Assembly: GCA_028023455.1 (NCBI GenBank)
Contig: JAQFVV010000012.1
Span: forward strand, 6,918,499 to 6,982,498
Source: Epiperipatus broadwayi
Taxonomy: Eukaryota; Onychophora; Udeonychophora; Euonychophora; Peripatidae
DNA: 64,000 nt
Reading direction: 5' to 3'
The translations under genes were made by a program, and so were the position numbers. Positions within the stretch are counted from its first letter, which is position 1. Each line of letters begins with the position of its first letter. Of the stretch, positions 51,431 to 62,929 are shown in pieces. The notes under the pieces were generated by a model. The model saw nothing but the letters and a program-made list of their open reading frames with translations. It did not search any database and had not been told where the DNA came from.

Positions 51431-52563
51431 AAAAATTAGAAATTGCATTTTAGAAAAAAAAATCATAAAAAATCCAAATTTCATCATAGTGAAAAAATAT
51501 CTATATCATTTTAAAGACAAAAAGATAGCAGAAAGAATGATGTCATATCTTGTAAGTTCTACTGATTTTGCATAAATTTAATTTAAAATCTATGATTGGT
51601 CAAAATTCTGAAATGGGGTACTGAATGGGTAAGTCAGGCTCAATGAGATATTAAATTGTTAGCATTTCATATAACAATAAATATAAAATTTAATATTTTA
51701 TTTTTATAAATACTTGATAAAGTGAATTATGTATTGATACATTTGTTTGTCGAAATTTTTATTTACTGCATAAATTTCACAAATAAGTTGTGAACATAGA
51801 CAAACAAAATAGTCAGTTATTATTAAGAGTGTATGTATACATATTCTATGTTCATATGATTACAACAGTGCATTTAAACATTATTTTTATATAAGTATTT
51901 AAATATGTATTTAAAATATCAAATATTGTTAATTTAAATAGATAAATATACTAGGAATGTTTTTATTTTAAAAATATGATACATGAATGTATTTTAATTT
52001 GTAAATTTATTTATTTTTATTATTCTTTAAAATGAATATTTTATTACAATGTTAAGAGATTATTTTAAAATCATTTTAAAATCGTGAATGCTAATGTATT
52101 TGCAAGAAATTTTATTTAATGGAATTTAATTCTTAACAACAGAGACCATAAGAGTGAGCTGAAATTGAGTTGTGTCATAGAAACAATTTCTAGGATAGTA
52201 GTCTAAATGTAATGTCATCAAGAAAAAGGTATTTAAGTCCTTGCTCTTAGTTGATCACTCTTAATCTGCATATCAATAAACAAGCTATGGATAGTTCAAG
52301 TGTTATATATTTTAATAATACTTTGTAGTTTTACTACAGACATGCATGGCTAAGTAAATAAAACATTTGCTCAAAAGACTTGTCTTTTGAGAGATCAGCA
52401 TAACATTAGATAATAAAATTCATCTCATGAAAATGTAATTTAAATGCTATGTCATAGGAATATAATTTAAATGATACAATGTGTAATTCACTATGGAAAT
52501 ATAATGTACATGCTACAAAGTATAATTCATTATGGAAATATAATTTAAATACTATAATGTATC

Positions 52564-52920
52564 TTAAGGAATGCAATTTCATCAACTAAATAGTTTTATA
52601 TTTGGTTTCATTTTTTCCATTATACTTAACCTTTCAATTGCTTATTTCGTTTAGATCTCATAGCTAATTTAAGTAGGACCAAAATGCTATTTAAGGTTTT
52701 TGGACATAGCATGCACCATCTCTTGGTCAATTTTGGTCACAATTTCTTCATTTTAGGCTTATTTATAGGAAATTCAAAATTTAAAATTGTAGTTCTAAAA
52801 ACTTCCACATATAGTGTTACATTTTGGGGAAAAAATCAATTTTCTTTGCTGGATATTGATGCTAAGACCAGTCTCTTTTCTCTGATTGGATGTCTGCCAA
52901 ATCTGAAAATTGTCTTGTAG
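52564..52920 (+). other. Unidentified moderately complex segment
   Basis: Contains an open frame of 78 codons (52684-52920) rich in F, L and I without recognised motifs. It leads directly into the tandem repeat. Not called as a gene. Confidence 0.35.
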
Positions 52921-53527
52921 GTGTTTCTAAATGACAAATTCAGAAATTAAACAAAGATGTTTTATATGTTCGTAATTGATTTTGATGTAAATAATTATAT
53001 TGTAATTTTTTACATTCATAAATAAGATTTTACATTACTTTATCAAAATATAAAGTCTGACTCGAAATTTTTTTAATATTACAAGAAAAATAAGCTCGTG
53101 AATATAATCATTTTTGAAAACAGTTGTTTATACCTAGCAACTCTAATTTGAATAATGGGTGTTTCTAAATAAATCAAAATAAAATCTTTTACGCATTCGT
53201 ATTTTGAAGTAAATAATTATATCTATCATAATTTTTTACATTCATAAATAAGATTTTACATTACTTTATCAAAATATAAAGTTTGATTTGAAATTTTTTT
53301 TAATATTATAAGAAAAATAAGCTTGTGAATATAATCAATTTTGAAAGCAGTTGTTTATACCTAGCAACTCTTTCTAAATAAATCAAAATAAAATCTTTTA
53401 CGCATTCATATTTTGAAGTAAATAATTATATCTATCGTAATTTTTTACATTCATAAATAATATTTTACATTACTTTATCAAAATATAATGTTTGATTCGA
53501 AAAATTTTAAATATTACAAGAAAAATA
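52921..53527 (+). repeat. Tandem repeat, ~210-240-bp unit, about 2.7 copies
   Basis: Units begin at about 52921, 53159 and 53369. Each carries TTTCTAAAT, AATTTTTTACATTCATAAAT and TTACATTACTTTATC; the first two also have GTTTATACCTAGCAACTC at the end. Unit two has lost about 25 bp. Copies two and three are more alike than either is to the first, so the array grew stepwise. Confidence 0.9.
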
Positions 53528-54129
53528 TGTTTGTAGAAATGATAGCTGTACAGAAAAGTAGATTATTTTGACAGCTACAGACTGAATAATGGATTGGTTG
53601 AAATATAATTCTTTAGTTACCACTGGCTATTTTTTAAATGTTTTTTCTTATATTTTTCTTCAGTTATTAACATTATTTTTAATTTTTCGTTACATTTAAC
53701 CAATTTGAATCTAAAATTATTCAATTTTTAGAAGCTGAATTAAAAAAATTCTCTGTATTTTAGATTAATATTTTAACAATAGAAACTGACTGGAAATGAA
53801 ACTGATGAATAATATTGTTCTCAGATTTAAGTAGTGGACCAATACAAAAATTAGACAAAGATTAACCCTGTTAAATATGTTGAAAGAATCAGTTAACACT
53901 TAATAATCTTATTAAAACTATGACATTTTAAAATATTTTTATGCTTCAATAGAGAAAAAATAGCTAACAAAAATATAAATATTGCAGTTATCTAAGAATT
54001 GGTGCATGATATAACTGAAATATCTATATTTATAAGTTGTTGTTTGTTTGTTTTTTTTCAAAATTAAAAATTTATTAGATCAATTAGAAGACATTAATAG
54101 GAAAACATAGAACTGATTTATCTTGAAAT
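53528..54129. other. A/T-rich sequence, nothing recognised
   Basis: Nothing supportable. Confidence 0.55.
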
Positions 54130-54760
54130 AACTGTGAAGAAAAAATATCTAAACCATTGGAGTTGACAATGACCACGTTTGAAGTTTCACCAAAGACCAG
54201 GTTTCCACATGTAGTCATTCAGGGGCTAACATGCTATCTCTGAGGCAAATGTTTTTTTAAAAGTTTTATGAAATGTTCCCTTATATTTAAATTTGTGTCA
54301 CTAAAAATGAACTTGCATCAGGTAAGCCAGATTACAAACGAGAGAAACACAGATGGCATTTTGAATTAATAGAATGTCTCTGTAATAATCACAGGAGACC
54401 CTTTCATTGATGAACGTTCTGACTGGACTAAACATTGTACATGTGTGAAGTACACACACAATAATTTCATCTGCCATTGAGCAGAGCTGACAGAGGGTGT
54501 TGAGATATTAGAAGCCTCTTTTCCACAAAAGGAAGTGGTTCGTCGGTATAGAGGAAAGGTTAACTTTCAGCAAAAAGTCTATAAATTTAAGTTCAAGGAA
54601 CCACCTTTTTGATTTCTTTATTAGAAACTTGTTTGTTAGTCCAAGGGTATTTTGGGGTGGCATAAGATTGGGATATTTCAAGTTGTATGTTTCCCAGTTC
54701 GAGGTCCAGTACGAGGTCTTTCTTTCCAGCACCGGGTTTGTCAAGTTTTGTTGAAGTATA
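54130..54760 (-). other. Higher-complexity unique segment, possible exon or regulatory DNA
   Basis: Less A/T-rich, not repeated elsewhere in the window and free of transposon motifs. On the minus strand an open frame of 78 codons (54508-54744) runs through it. The encoded peptide (MTNPVLERKTSYW...) has no domain known to me. AG and GT dinucleotides that could be splice sites exist, but cannot be judged without transcripts. It is the best place in the window to look for a host exon, untranslated region or enhancer. Confidence 0.25.
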
Positions 54761-54964
54761 TTTATATGTTGTTAACTATTTTTTCTCTATTGAAACATAA
54801 AAATATTTTTAAAATGTCTTGTAAGTTTTAATACGATTATTACGCGTTAATTAAGCATAGTGGAAAAAATAAAATTAAATATATAATATTCCGTTGATTA
54901 AAGAGGGAAAAAAAAGATTTCTAAGTAATACAATTTCTGTGAATGATTTGTCATTTTTTCATAT

Positions 54965-55097
54965 AAAAATAAACAAACGTCCCCGCTGTGGGGCAAGAAG
55001 AGGGAGCGGCGGCGCCCCGGCAAACAAATAGATGGGTGGAGGGGGTTGGGGGTGGGGGTCCGGGCCGGTGGTTTGAAATATGGAAAAATAAACAAAC
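54965..55097. mobile_element. GC-rich insert between 14-bp direct repeats
   Basis: AAAAATAAACAAAC occurs exactly at 54965-54978 and 55084-55097. The 105 bp between (54979-55083) are about two thirds G+C with several CpG, against roughly a quarter in the surroundings. The repeat length fits a target duplication of a retroposed insertion. The insert matches no transposon known to me. The open frames across it on both strands are probably meaningless. Confidence 0.55.
55034..55064 (+). promoter_or_regulatory. G-quadruplex motif
   Basis: Five runs of three or more G (55034-55036, 55041-55045, 55048-55052, 55054-55058, 55062-55064) are separated by loops of 1-4 nt, satisfying the usual G-quadruplex pattern. 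Whether it folds in vivo or regulates anything is unknown. Confidence 0.75.
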
Positions 55098-56062
55098 ATG
55101 TAAAGAAAACGAGTTCACTTGCTCATTTTCAACTCTTCACTTTATGATCTATTATTTAGAAATTATTAAAAGAGTTTTTTTTTTATATAATGAATCAATT
55201 AGACTATCTTCGAGAATTAGTGCGTTTAGACAAAACAACAAAAACAATTTATTTTCTTGTTTTTTTAGTTAACCTCAAATGAAAAAAAAAATGTTTATCA
55301 CTCTGCTTGCTGTGACTTTAATCTGACTCTGATTAAATGTCAACATAGCTTACAACTAAAAATCAAAACAATTAAAAATATGTAAATGGAAATAGAATAA
55401 CAAAGTAAAAGAATTACTTAATTAAATACTTTTTTTTCTTCAAACTATTAAGAGAAAGATAATTTGATACTTGACAAAAAATTTTCTTCTAAAAAAATTA
55501 ATTTGATTTTCAAAGCTAGTTTTTCAAAACATCTCAGTTGGATTATTAGTTGAGTTTTTAAAACAAAGTAAAATGTTAATCGCAATTTGAAGGAATCTTA
55601 TTTTATATCGTGCCACATTTCAAACTATATTGTTTTTTCACTAATCTTCAAAAATGGCAGGGTATATACAATTCGGGTTATTTGGCAAGACTACGTTTTT
55701 TATTTATTTTTCTCAAATGGTAATTAATGCAGAAACTATTTTTTCTTTAATAGAGTCCATTGTATCTTCATTTGGATGTTTCCATGTTTTTTCAAAGAGA
55801 GAATCCGTCACCAACATTAGGATTAGACAGAATTGTTTTAGCAAAGTTGCAATATTTATTGTAGCAATTTTATGAGCAGCTATTTAAAATGGTTCTAAGA
55901 AGCTCGTTTAAATGTACTAATAATTACACCAAATTTGATATTTAGGATTATTATTTACTTTGTAGCTATTTCACTTTAGTTGTTGATTATTTTTTACAAA
56001 ATTAAATAGCATAGTAATTTAATAATTTTTATTAGTCATTCATTAGACTAGAGATCATCCAC
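55098..56062. other. A/T-rich sequence, nothing recognised
   Basis: The frame 55654-55875 has no recognised domain. Confidence 0.5.
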
Positions 56063-56150
56063 TTAATGAATAATGTTTCTGCAGGGTAATTTTTACTATA
56101 CTATTCTTGCACAAGGTATGGACTGGTTTCTATCCATTTTTAACACCTTG
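56063..56150 (+). repeat. Inverted partner of 62798-62885
   Basis: Shares TTTTAACACCTTG, CATGGACTG/TATGGACTG and TTAATGAATAAT in order with the reverse complement of 62798-62885, diverged by perhaps 20%. The two are 6.6 kb apart. Confidence 0.7.
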
Positions 56151-57490
56151 TGGAATGGTGTAATAATAATATATGACCAAAGAATTGTGGAAAACATATA
56201 TGTAGTAATTGTCTATTTATATTGTAACCCATAAAAAGATTGAACATCTCAGCCAAATCATAACCTTATAAATATAACGGTCACATAAATGTGAGCAGCC
56301 AATTTTTACGACAACTTTATTAAACCTCACAAAGATCTTATTAAATAAAGCAGTAATACAGCATGAGAAAGCCAGTTCAATTGGTTAGACAAAATATCAA
56401 TATATTATTTAATCATGACAAGGCTTTTCTAAAATCTTAAGAGGTATTAAGTAATAACAACAATACTTCAGCTACACTCAGGATTCATCAATTGCTTAGG
56501 TAATTCATGCCGAGAACACCGAGAATTATAACAATAATAAACATTCTAAAATAGTATTAATAAACTAGAAGACTAGAAGAGCAGGAGTAACCTCAACCCA
56601 CTCTTGTAACACTTTAACAATCACAGTATTCCCCACATAAATGACCAAGTAGCGTGGTTACAATTAATTAATTTCTAATAAGAAATTTTCTCCATTCTCT
56701 TTTCTTCAATAAACTTTGATATCTTTAAATCCTTCACATTATCTTATTGCCATGATCAGATCTGTATGGAATAAATAGTTTGTTTAACTGATCTTATCAA
56801 TTCATAATGCCATATTATATTTCTTTAGCAATAAATCTATGAATTCTTAATTCAAAATTGGAATATTATGGTCTCAGGATTCTTATAATGAATGCAAAAT
56901 TTCTATTATTAATTTTATGAATACGTTGTTGATCAATGAATGTTATCTTAGCGATTAGCCTAAGTAGACATATACTTAACTTATGAACTAATAAATATTT
57001 ACTTTTTGTTAAGTAATAATAATAAATTTTTCATCAATTAATAAATAGTTAACTAATATAAAATATATCAAACTTTAAATTTTGAATAATATTACTATCA
57101 ACTAGGAATATATTTGAATACCACAAGTGGGAAATGGGATTTTATGACCCATCAAGATATTCATCAACAACATAATAAATTTATTAAAATGGAAATAATA
57201 ATTAATCTGCATGCAATTTTCTGTCAATATATTTGCAATTTAAATTATAATAATCTGTAAAGCAAATTATAAATGTTTGTTTGAAGGCAATTTTCATATT
57301 TTATAATAATTCTTAATTCAATAGTTAAACATTTGTTACAGGTCAGTACCTGGATAAGTATCAAAATATTTATTTAATAAGTTTGTATAATGTTTAGATT
57401 TCTGGATTCAATGAGTACCAAAAACATTAAGACATTACACCAAATTTAAATAATAAAATAACATTTATTAACAAATTTAACAACTTTAAT

Positions 57491-57566
57491 ATAACATAAA
57501 CATCGTCAATTGCTATGGAGAATACAGTATAACATAAACATCATCAATTGCTATGGAGAATACAGT
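57491..57566 (+). repeat. 38-bp tandem duplication
   Basis: 57491-57528 and 57529-57566 differ at one base (CATCGTCAA against CATCATCAA). Confidence 0.9.
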
Positions 57567-58795
57567 CTCACTTTCTTTACATTAAATAATAGGTAATGGA
57601 GTTACATATCCGTATCATACGGTATCCTTACATGGACCTAACATTAAAATAGTTCAAATTACTTAAATTTACTCTTAAAACATATATCCATTTACTAATA
57701 GTATTAAAAATTATTTTATACAATGGTATGTAGAATAATCTAATATATTTTAGATAAACTTTTAAAACTTGTTACCTCTTTTGATAAAAACATATGCCTT
57801 TTGATACTATGGATTCTTACTCCAGCTTTATAAACCTCTAGTAATATGACTTTATTAATTAAAGATTGTTTACTCAAAAATATTGTTTTAATTATAATAT
57901 TTTATCAACTATACCTTGTAGGTTCACTTCACACTTTTAACTTTTCAGCTATAAACAAAACCTTCAATCCTTTCAGAGGTCACACTTATACATTTACACA
58001 TACTCTATGCTTCCCACGTCCCAACAATGAATACAATAAATAATATTAATCTTACCACTCCAGTGGTGACTTGCTTCCACAATCGGCTAATCATGATGCC
58101 CATTGCTTATTAGGATATTAGTATTAATTTAAAATTTAGAATAAATACTTATCAGTTTTATAAATGATTATGAGCAAAACTCAGTAAAATACATTATACA
58201 TCAAATCTTAAAAACACACTTATGAATTAAAAAGTGCCCCTGAAGTAAATGATACACTGCAACTATTAAATTCAGACAATGACCTACCAATTAATTTAAA
58301 AACACCTTATGCGGTGGACAATATTACTATGAAGATATATCCCGGAGGAAAATAAGACTATAAAAGCAATAAACCTGTGGTTGCATGAAGTCTGAGGGTG
58401 CTGGATAATAAGATTTGTTAGGACTTAGTTGCCACACATATATAACATGGGAATGAACTAATCACTACTTCAACTATAAATATGAAACATATCTCACAAG
58501 GAATATATCAACTATGGAGATGGAGAGTCAACCTTGATCTAATAACTAGCTAAAATATCTAATACTAGCAATCATGGAGAGCAATCATACTCGATACCAA
58601 CCCTCAAGGTAGCAATAACTTGACATACTTTGGACATACAATGGTCATAGACAAAGATCACTTATTCTAGAAAGAATTTGATTTAATCTCTTGCTAAATA
58701 TAACACATCATTGATATATAAAACCAGTAATGACAATAACCGTAAAATATAACTAAAATAGAAATATATAGCCTTAAATAATTAAGGAACAAGAA

Positions 58796-58843
58796 ATGTG
58801 CATCATTCTCAAATATATAATGTGCATCATTCTCAAATATATA
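58796..58843 (+). repeat. 24-bp tandem duplication
   Basis: Two identical 24-bp units containing GTGCATCATTCTC. Confidence 0.9.
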
Positions 58844-59606
58844 TTTTATAACTATATCTCTCATAACCTAGAACATTGCAATATTCAAAATCTTAATACC
58901 ATATAATTAATATAACATAGCATCATTAATCTTAAATTTTAATAATAATAAATATGTGAACCTCTTACATAAATGATTTAAAATCTATCTCACACATATA
59001 AATTATTAATCTTCTAATAGCATCAATTAAATCGTATATAACCATACTAGAAAAACATATCCAACCATAATATAACTTAAGTATGAATTACATCAAAATT
59101 AACATGTCATAAATAAAAATATATGTTTTTTCCCAATAATAAATAATAATAATCAAAAAAAGTTATTCATAAAATCCTTAATCAGCCAAAAGTTTATAGT
59201 CCATGAACCACTGATCTATTACACTGCTATGATCTCCATGCACCATCATCCAAACGATGGTGTTAACAATTATCTCTGCACCCATTATGTACATGCACAT
59301 ATAACAAATATCAGTACATGAAAGCAAATGAAAGATTATTATTCTGCGAAGTTAAATCATACACTAGACAATTTAGTTAAAGTTTCCTTTTACATTAATT
59401 AATTCTTTCATTCTGTCATTAGTAGACAATATACGGTTAATTCATTTTTAACACTTTCAGAGACAGATTCGTATCGATCATTCTTCATCTATCATTCTTC
59501 ATCTTAAAAGTATCAATTTAAGACAGTTTAGTCAATTTATTCGTTAGAAATCTTTATTTTACCAATTGACACACATTCATTTTTTTTATTATTTCACAAC
59601 TTTCTC

Positions 59607-60236
59607 TTTCATCATTAAGTAAATAATATTTAAAGTGCAGTCGATATTGAAATAATTGAGAGAGTACAAAATATCTCAAGCGCTTATGACTACAACCAGC
59701 CAATCAAATCTTAAGCATTGGGACAGAGAATTTAATAAGAAAAGAGCGGTTCCACTCTCTTCTTTACTTGTCTTTATATATATCCAAGCCAGTCCAAAGT
59801 ACTTATATTTGAAAGCGTGAATCTTAAATATCTTCACACTTAACTCACTGAGTTCAAATTATAAACATACAGCGTGAAATCTTTTGATTTACTATGCAGC
59901 AGTTTTCGATGTTATAAATTTGCAGCTTTAAATTATTATTTACATATATTGCTGCAAATTTATGACATTGAAAACTACTGCGTAGTAAATCGAAAGATTT
60001 CACGCTGTATGTTTATAATTTGAACTCAGTGAGTTAAGTGTGAAGATATTTAAGATTCACGCTTTCAAATATAAGTACTTTGGACTGGCTTGGATATATA
60101 TAAAGACAAGTAAAGAAGAGAGTGGAACCACTCTTTTCTTATTAAATTCTCTGTCCCACTGCTTAAGATTTGATTGACTGGTTGTAGTCATAAGCGCTTG
60201 GGAAATTTGCACTCTCTCAATTATTTCATCATTAAG
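59607..60236. mobile_element. 580-bp palindrome with 13-bp direct repeats
   Basis: TTTCATCATTAAG flanks the element (59607-59619 and 60224-60236). Arms 59649-59922 and 59951-60228 are about 274 bp each, highly similar, and separated by about 28 nt. A 29-nt tail (59620-59648) separates the left duplication from the left arm, while the right arm runs into the right duplication. Each arm, read inward, has CCAATCAAATCTTAAG, then a TATATATA box about 75 bp later, then GTGAATCTTAAATATCTTCA. Two promoters would face each other. No coding sequence is present. Confidence 0.85.
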
Positions 60237-60389
60237 ATAATAAGCATTTGAAAGTTTTTGAAATCATTTCTTTTAATTCAGTTATGGCATACATTCAAGA
60301 TTACAGATAGCACTAAAATTTAAGTCTTTTCTTTTTCCTTTCCTTCCAAATTAAGCAATCAAACGATTCGTATAGAATAATAGATCTAG

Positions 60390-61333
60390 AAAAATCAGGA
60401 TATATACGGTATATGAGCACAGACTTTTACATGACCCACCATTCTCCACACTATCTCATAACACTGATACACTTGAACACATATGTTGAAAAGATAAATA
60501 ATCACCAATATACATATTTCATGCTAAACCAGCAATCATCAGTTGGTCCAGATTACCATCTCTACACATATATGCTATAAGTGCTCAGATATATATTAAG
60601 ATAGCCAAACCTCATACTTTAATGGACAGGCTTCAATCTACTCCACACTCCAACTCTTCAACCGTCCATCCAATTGAAAATCTGATGATGGAATGCTCAA
60701 AGGCCACCCTGAGGCCGAGATTCTTGTCACACCCATGTTGACCTAAGGTCAATCTGACTCCCTCATGTACAGGACATAATCCATTTAATACATATACAAG
60801 GGATGGGCAGACATCTCTACTATGTAATAACTGAAACACACAGGCTTATTATATACCTGTGTCTATATATATAGGATATATGAGCACAGACTTTTACATG
60901 ACCCACCATTCTCCACACTATGTCATAACACTGATACAATTGAACACATATATGTTGAAAAGATAAATAATCACCAATATACATATTTCATACTAAACCA
61001 GCAATCATCAGTTGGTCCAGATTACAATCTCTACACATATATGCTATAAGTGCTCAGATATATATTAAGATAGCCAAACCTCATACTTTAATGGACAGGC
61101 TTCAATCTACTCCACACTCCAACTCTTCAACTGTCCATCCAATTGAAAATCTGATGATGGAATGCTCAAAGGCCACCCTGAGGCCGAGATTCTTGTCACA
61201 CTCATGTTGACCTAAGGTCAATCTGATCCCTCATGTACAGGACATAATCCATTTAAAACATATACCCTATATATTACATATATAGACACAGGTATATAAT
61301 AAGCCTGTGTGTTTCAGTTAAAAATCAGGATAT
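60390..61333. mobile_element. Family P element, tandemly duplicated, 14-bp flanks
   Basis: Two direct copies of a ~390-bp family P unit (about 60410-60800 and 60880-61260) look about 96% identical. The second is enclosed by ~48-bp inverted repeats that start AACTGAAACACACAGGCTTA (60829 onward, and its complement ending 61319). AAAAATCAGGATAT occurs on both sides (60390-60403, 61320-61333), possibly the target duplication. The minus-strand frame 60633-60839 is a translation of the repeat. Confidence 0.8.
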
Positions 61334-62187
61334 TATAAAAATAATCCCTATAATATCTCAGGCTTGAACAGCCAGGGGTTCATCATCTCTTGACATATTG
61401 CAAATAAATTATTTATCATTGAGATCCAAATCTCTTGGTCAACTTTGGGGTAAAATAAGTATCTCACGAAAAAAAATACTTCTTAAAATTTTACTTAACA
61501 AATTATCAAATCTATGCTCTCGCTTATAATCTTCCGTTGTCAATCGTTAAGAAACATGCCCTTCTATGTTTGCTTCTCCCATGTATTAATTTTCTATTGG
61601 TTGTTAATAATAGTTTGATATTAATTATCCACACTACTCAACAATTGTGGGATTTACTTGGAATTTTTTCAGTTTTAAATTGTATGATTAAAAATAATAA
61701 TAATAAAAATCAAGATAAAAAAATGTAGCAAAATGAAAGTAAAATGAAATATAAAAGAAATGATTTAAATTATGTCAATTTTTATGAATGAATACTTTCA
61801 AATATTTCTTTAACTTTGATTAAAAAAATTTATTCATTCAATCTGCTTTTAAATGATACTAAGCATGATTTATGGAAACGTGTATTTTTCCCAATAAATA
61901 AAATTATATTTATACAAGCACTTAAGCCTTCACACACATCTACAATCATTCCAACTTAACTATTGATCTACCTCTCTTTTAACTAGTAATAAACATATTC
62001 AATTGTTTTAAATTTAATAATCTAATTAAATAAATCGATTACTTAATTTTATAACTAATTTTAAGTTAAATCTTTTATTAAAACTTACATATATATTTCT
62101 TCAAATTAAACACACTATTTTATTAAGTTACTATTAACTATCAAACATCACATGAATCACCATCTCTATACTAGCACATAATTTTTT
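61334..62187. other. A/T-rich sequence, nothing recognised
   Basis: Nothing supportable. The frame 61537-61728 has no known domain. Confidence 0.5.
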
Positions 62188-62359
62188 GTAAACAAAGGCA
62201 AAACTCCCCATACAGTAGTGCCACCCTGTGCCAAACAGAGTAATCAGTGGATGCCAGAAGGCTTGTGCATAAAATCATGCACAAGCCTTCTGGCATCCAC
62301 TGATTACTCTGTTTGGCACAGGGTGGCACTACTGTGTGGGGAGTTTTGCCTTTGTTTAC
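62188..62359. repeat. Near-perfect hairpin, 83-bp arms
   Basis: Arms 62188-62270 and 62277-62359 are reverse complements with a single mismatch that I can see (CCCCATACAG against CCCCACACAG) and a 6-nt loop. The arms have near-average G+C, far above the surroundings. Related in sequence to the palindrome at 29533-29887. AATTT(T/A)TTGTAA near both edges (62180-62191, 62367-62378) may be an imperfect target duplication. The open frame 62171-62422 on the minus strand follows from the palindrome. Confidence 0.9.
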
Positions 62360-62694
62360 TATTAACAATTTATTGTAACACTTAATTTCCTTATTCAGGT
62401 CACTCACCCAACCAAGGCACACCTAAATCCACTGATTATAAGACTTTAAACTGTGTTTGACCTTTTAGCAGAACTATGAATCAACTTTAAATATTATATA
62501 CCTAACATAAGCATTCTGATCATTGGCTAGAATTATCTAAAGCGGTCAGTCATAAATATGCCAAATTTATTGGATTTTCTGTGAGAAAATTATTTTTTCC
62601 CCAGTTAATGTTACATCTACAACAAAATAGTACTCTTTGGCCAAAGCCTAAGGTCACAATATATACTGAACAATGATAAAGATATATTATGTTC

Positions 62695-62797
62695 TAGGCT
62701 GAGTGGTGAGTGCTGGATTAGCACAAAATGTGCACTTTAGGTGATTGTACACCTTTACCACATGTCTTTGGTTATATGTTTATGATTACACACTCTA
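62695..62797 (-). mobile_element. Family P fragment
   Basis: GTGAGTGCTGG, TTAGCAC and ACATGTCTTTG in order match the complement of the family P core, with strong divergence. Confidence 0.5.
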
Positions 62798-62885
62798 CAA
62801 GGTGTTAAAAATAGAGAGAAATCAGTCCATGCCATGTGTGAGAATGGTGTAATGAAAATTACACTATAGAAATATTATTCATTAA
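62798..62885 (-). repeat. Inverted partner of 56063-56150
   Basis: See the partner at 56063. It directly adjoins a family P fragment here; the partner does not. Confidence 0.7.
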
Positions 62886-62929
62886 GCATAGTATTCTTTA
62901 TAGAAAATATTTAACAACAACAAAAAAAT

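Larger units (their letters stand above)
49903..51650 (-). mobile_element. piggyBac-like element inserted in the 1-kb repeat
   Basis: The insertion fills the gap in the right 1-kb repeat. TTAA occurs at 49899-49902 and 51651-51654, the target used by piggyBac transposons, and a piggyBac transposase remnant lies inside. The ends only loosely resemble each other in inverted orientation. Comparison with the uninterrupted copy puts the junction a few bases inside the TTAA sites, so the exact boundaries are uncertain. Confidence 0.55.
49725..52563 (+). repeat. 1-kb direct repeat, right copy, split by an insertion
   Basis: Homologous to 40515-41528 in two pieces: 49725-49906 and about 51640-52563. 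The break falls between AACAGA and TGATATATTAA of the left copy. The right end has four tandem ~39-bp units against two in the left copy. Divergence appears moderate, perhaps 15%. Confidence 0.75.
56151..59606. other. A/T-rich sequence with two small tandem duplications
   Basis: Nothing coding was recognised. Tandem pairs occur at 57491-57566 (38-bp unit, one mismatch) and 58796-58843 (24-bp unit, identical). Confidence 0.55.

Noticed and set aside
61537-61728. Hydrophobic 63-codon open frame resembling a membrane peptide
   Set aside because: No start context, homology or neighbours support it; T-rich DNA gives hydrophobic chance translations.
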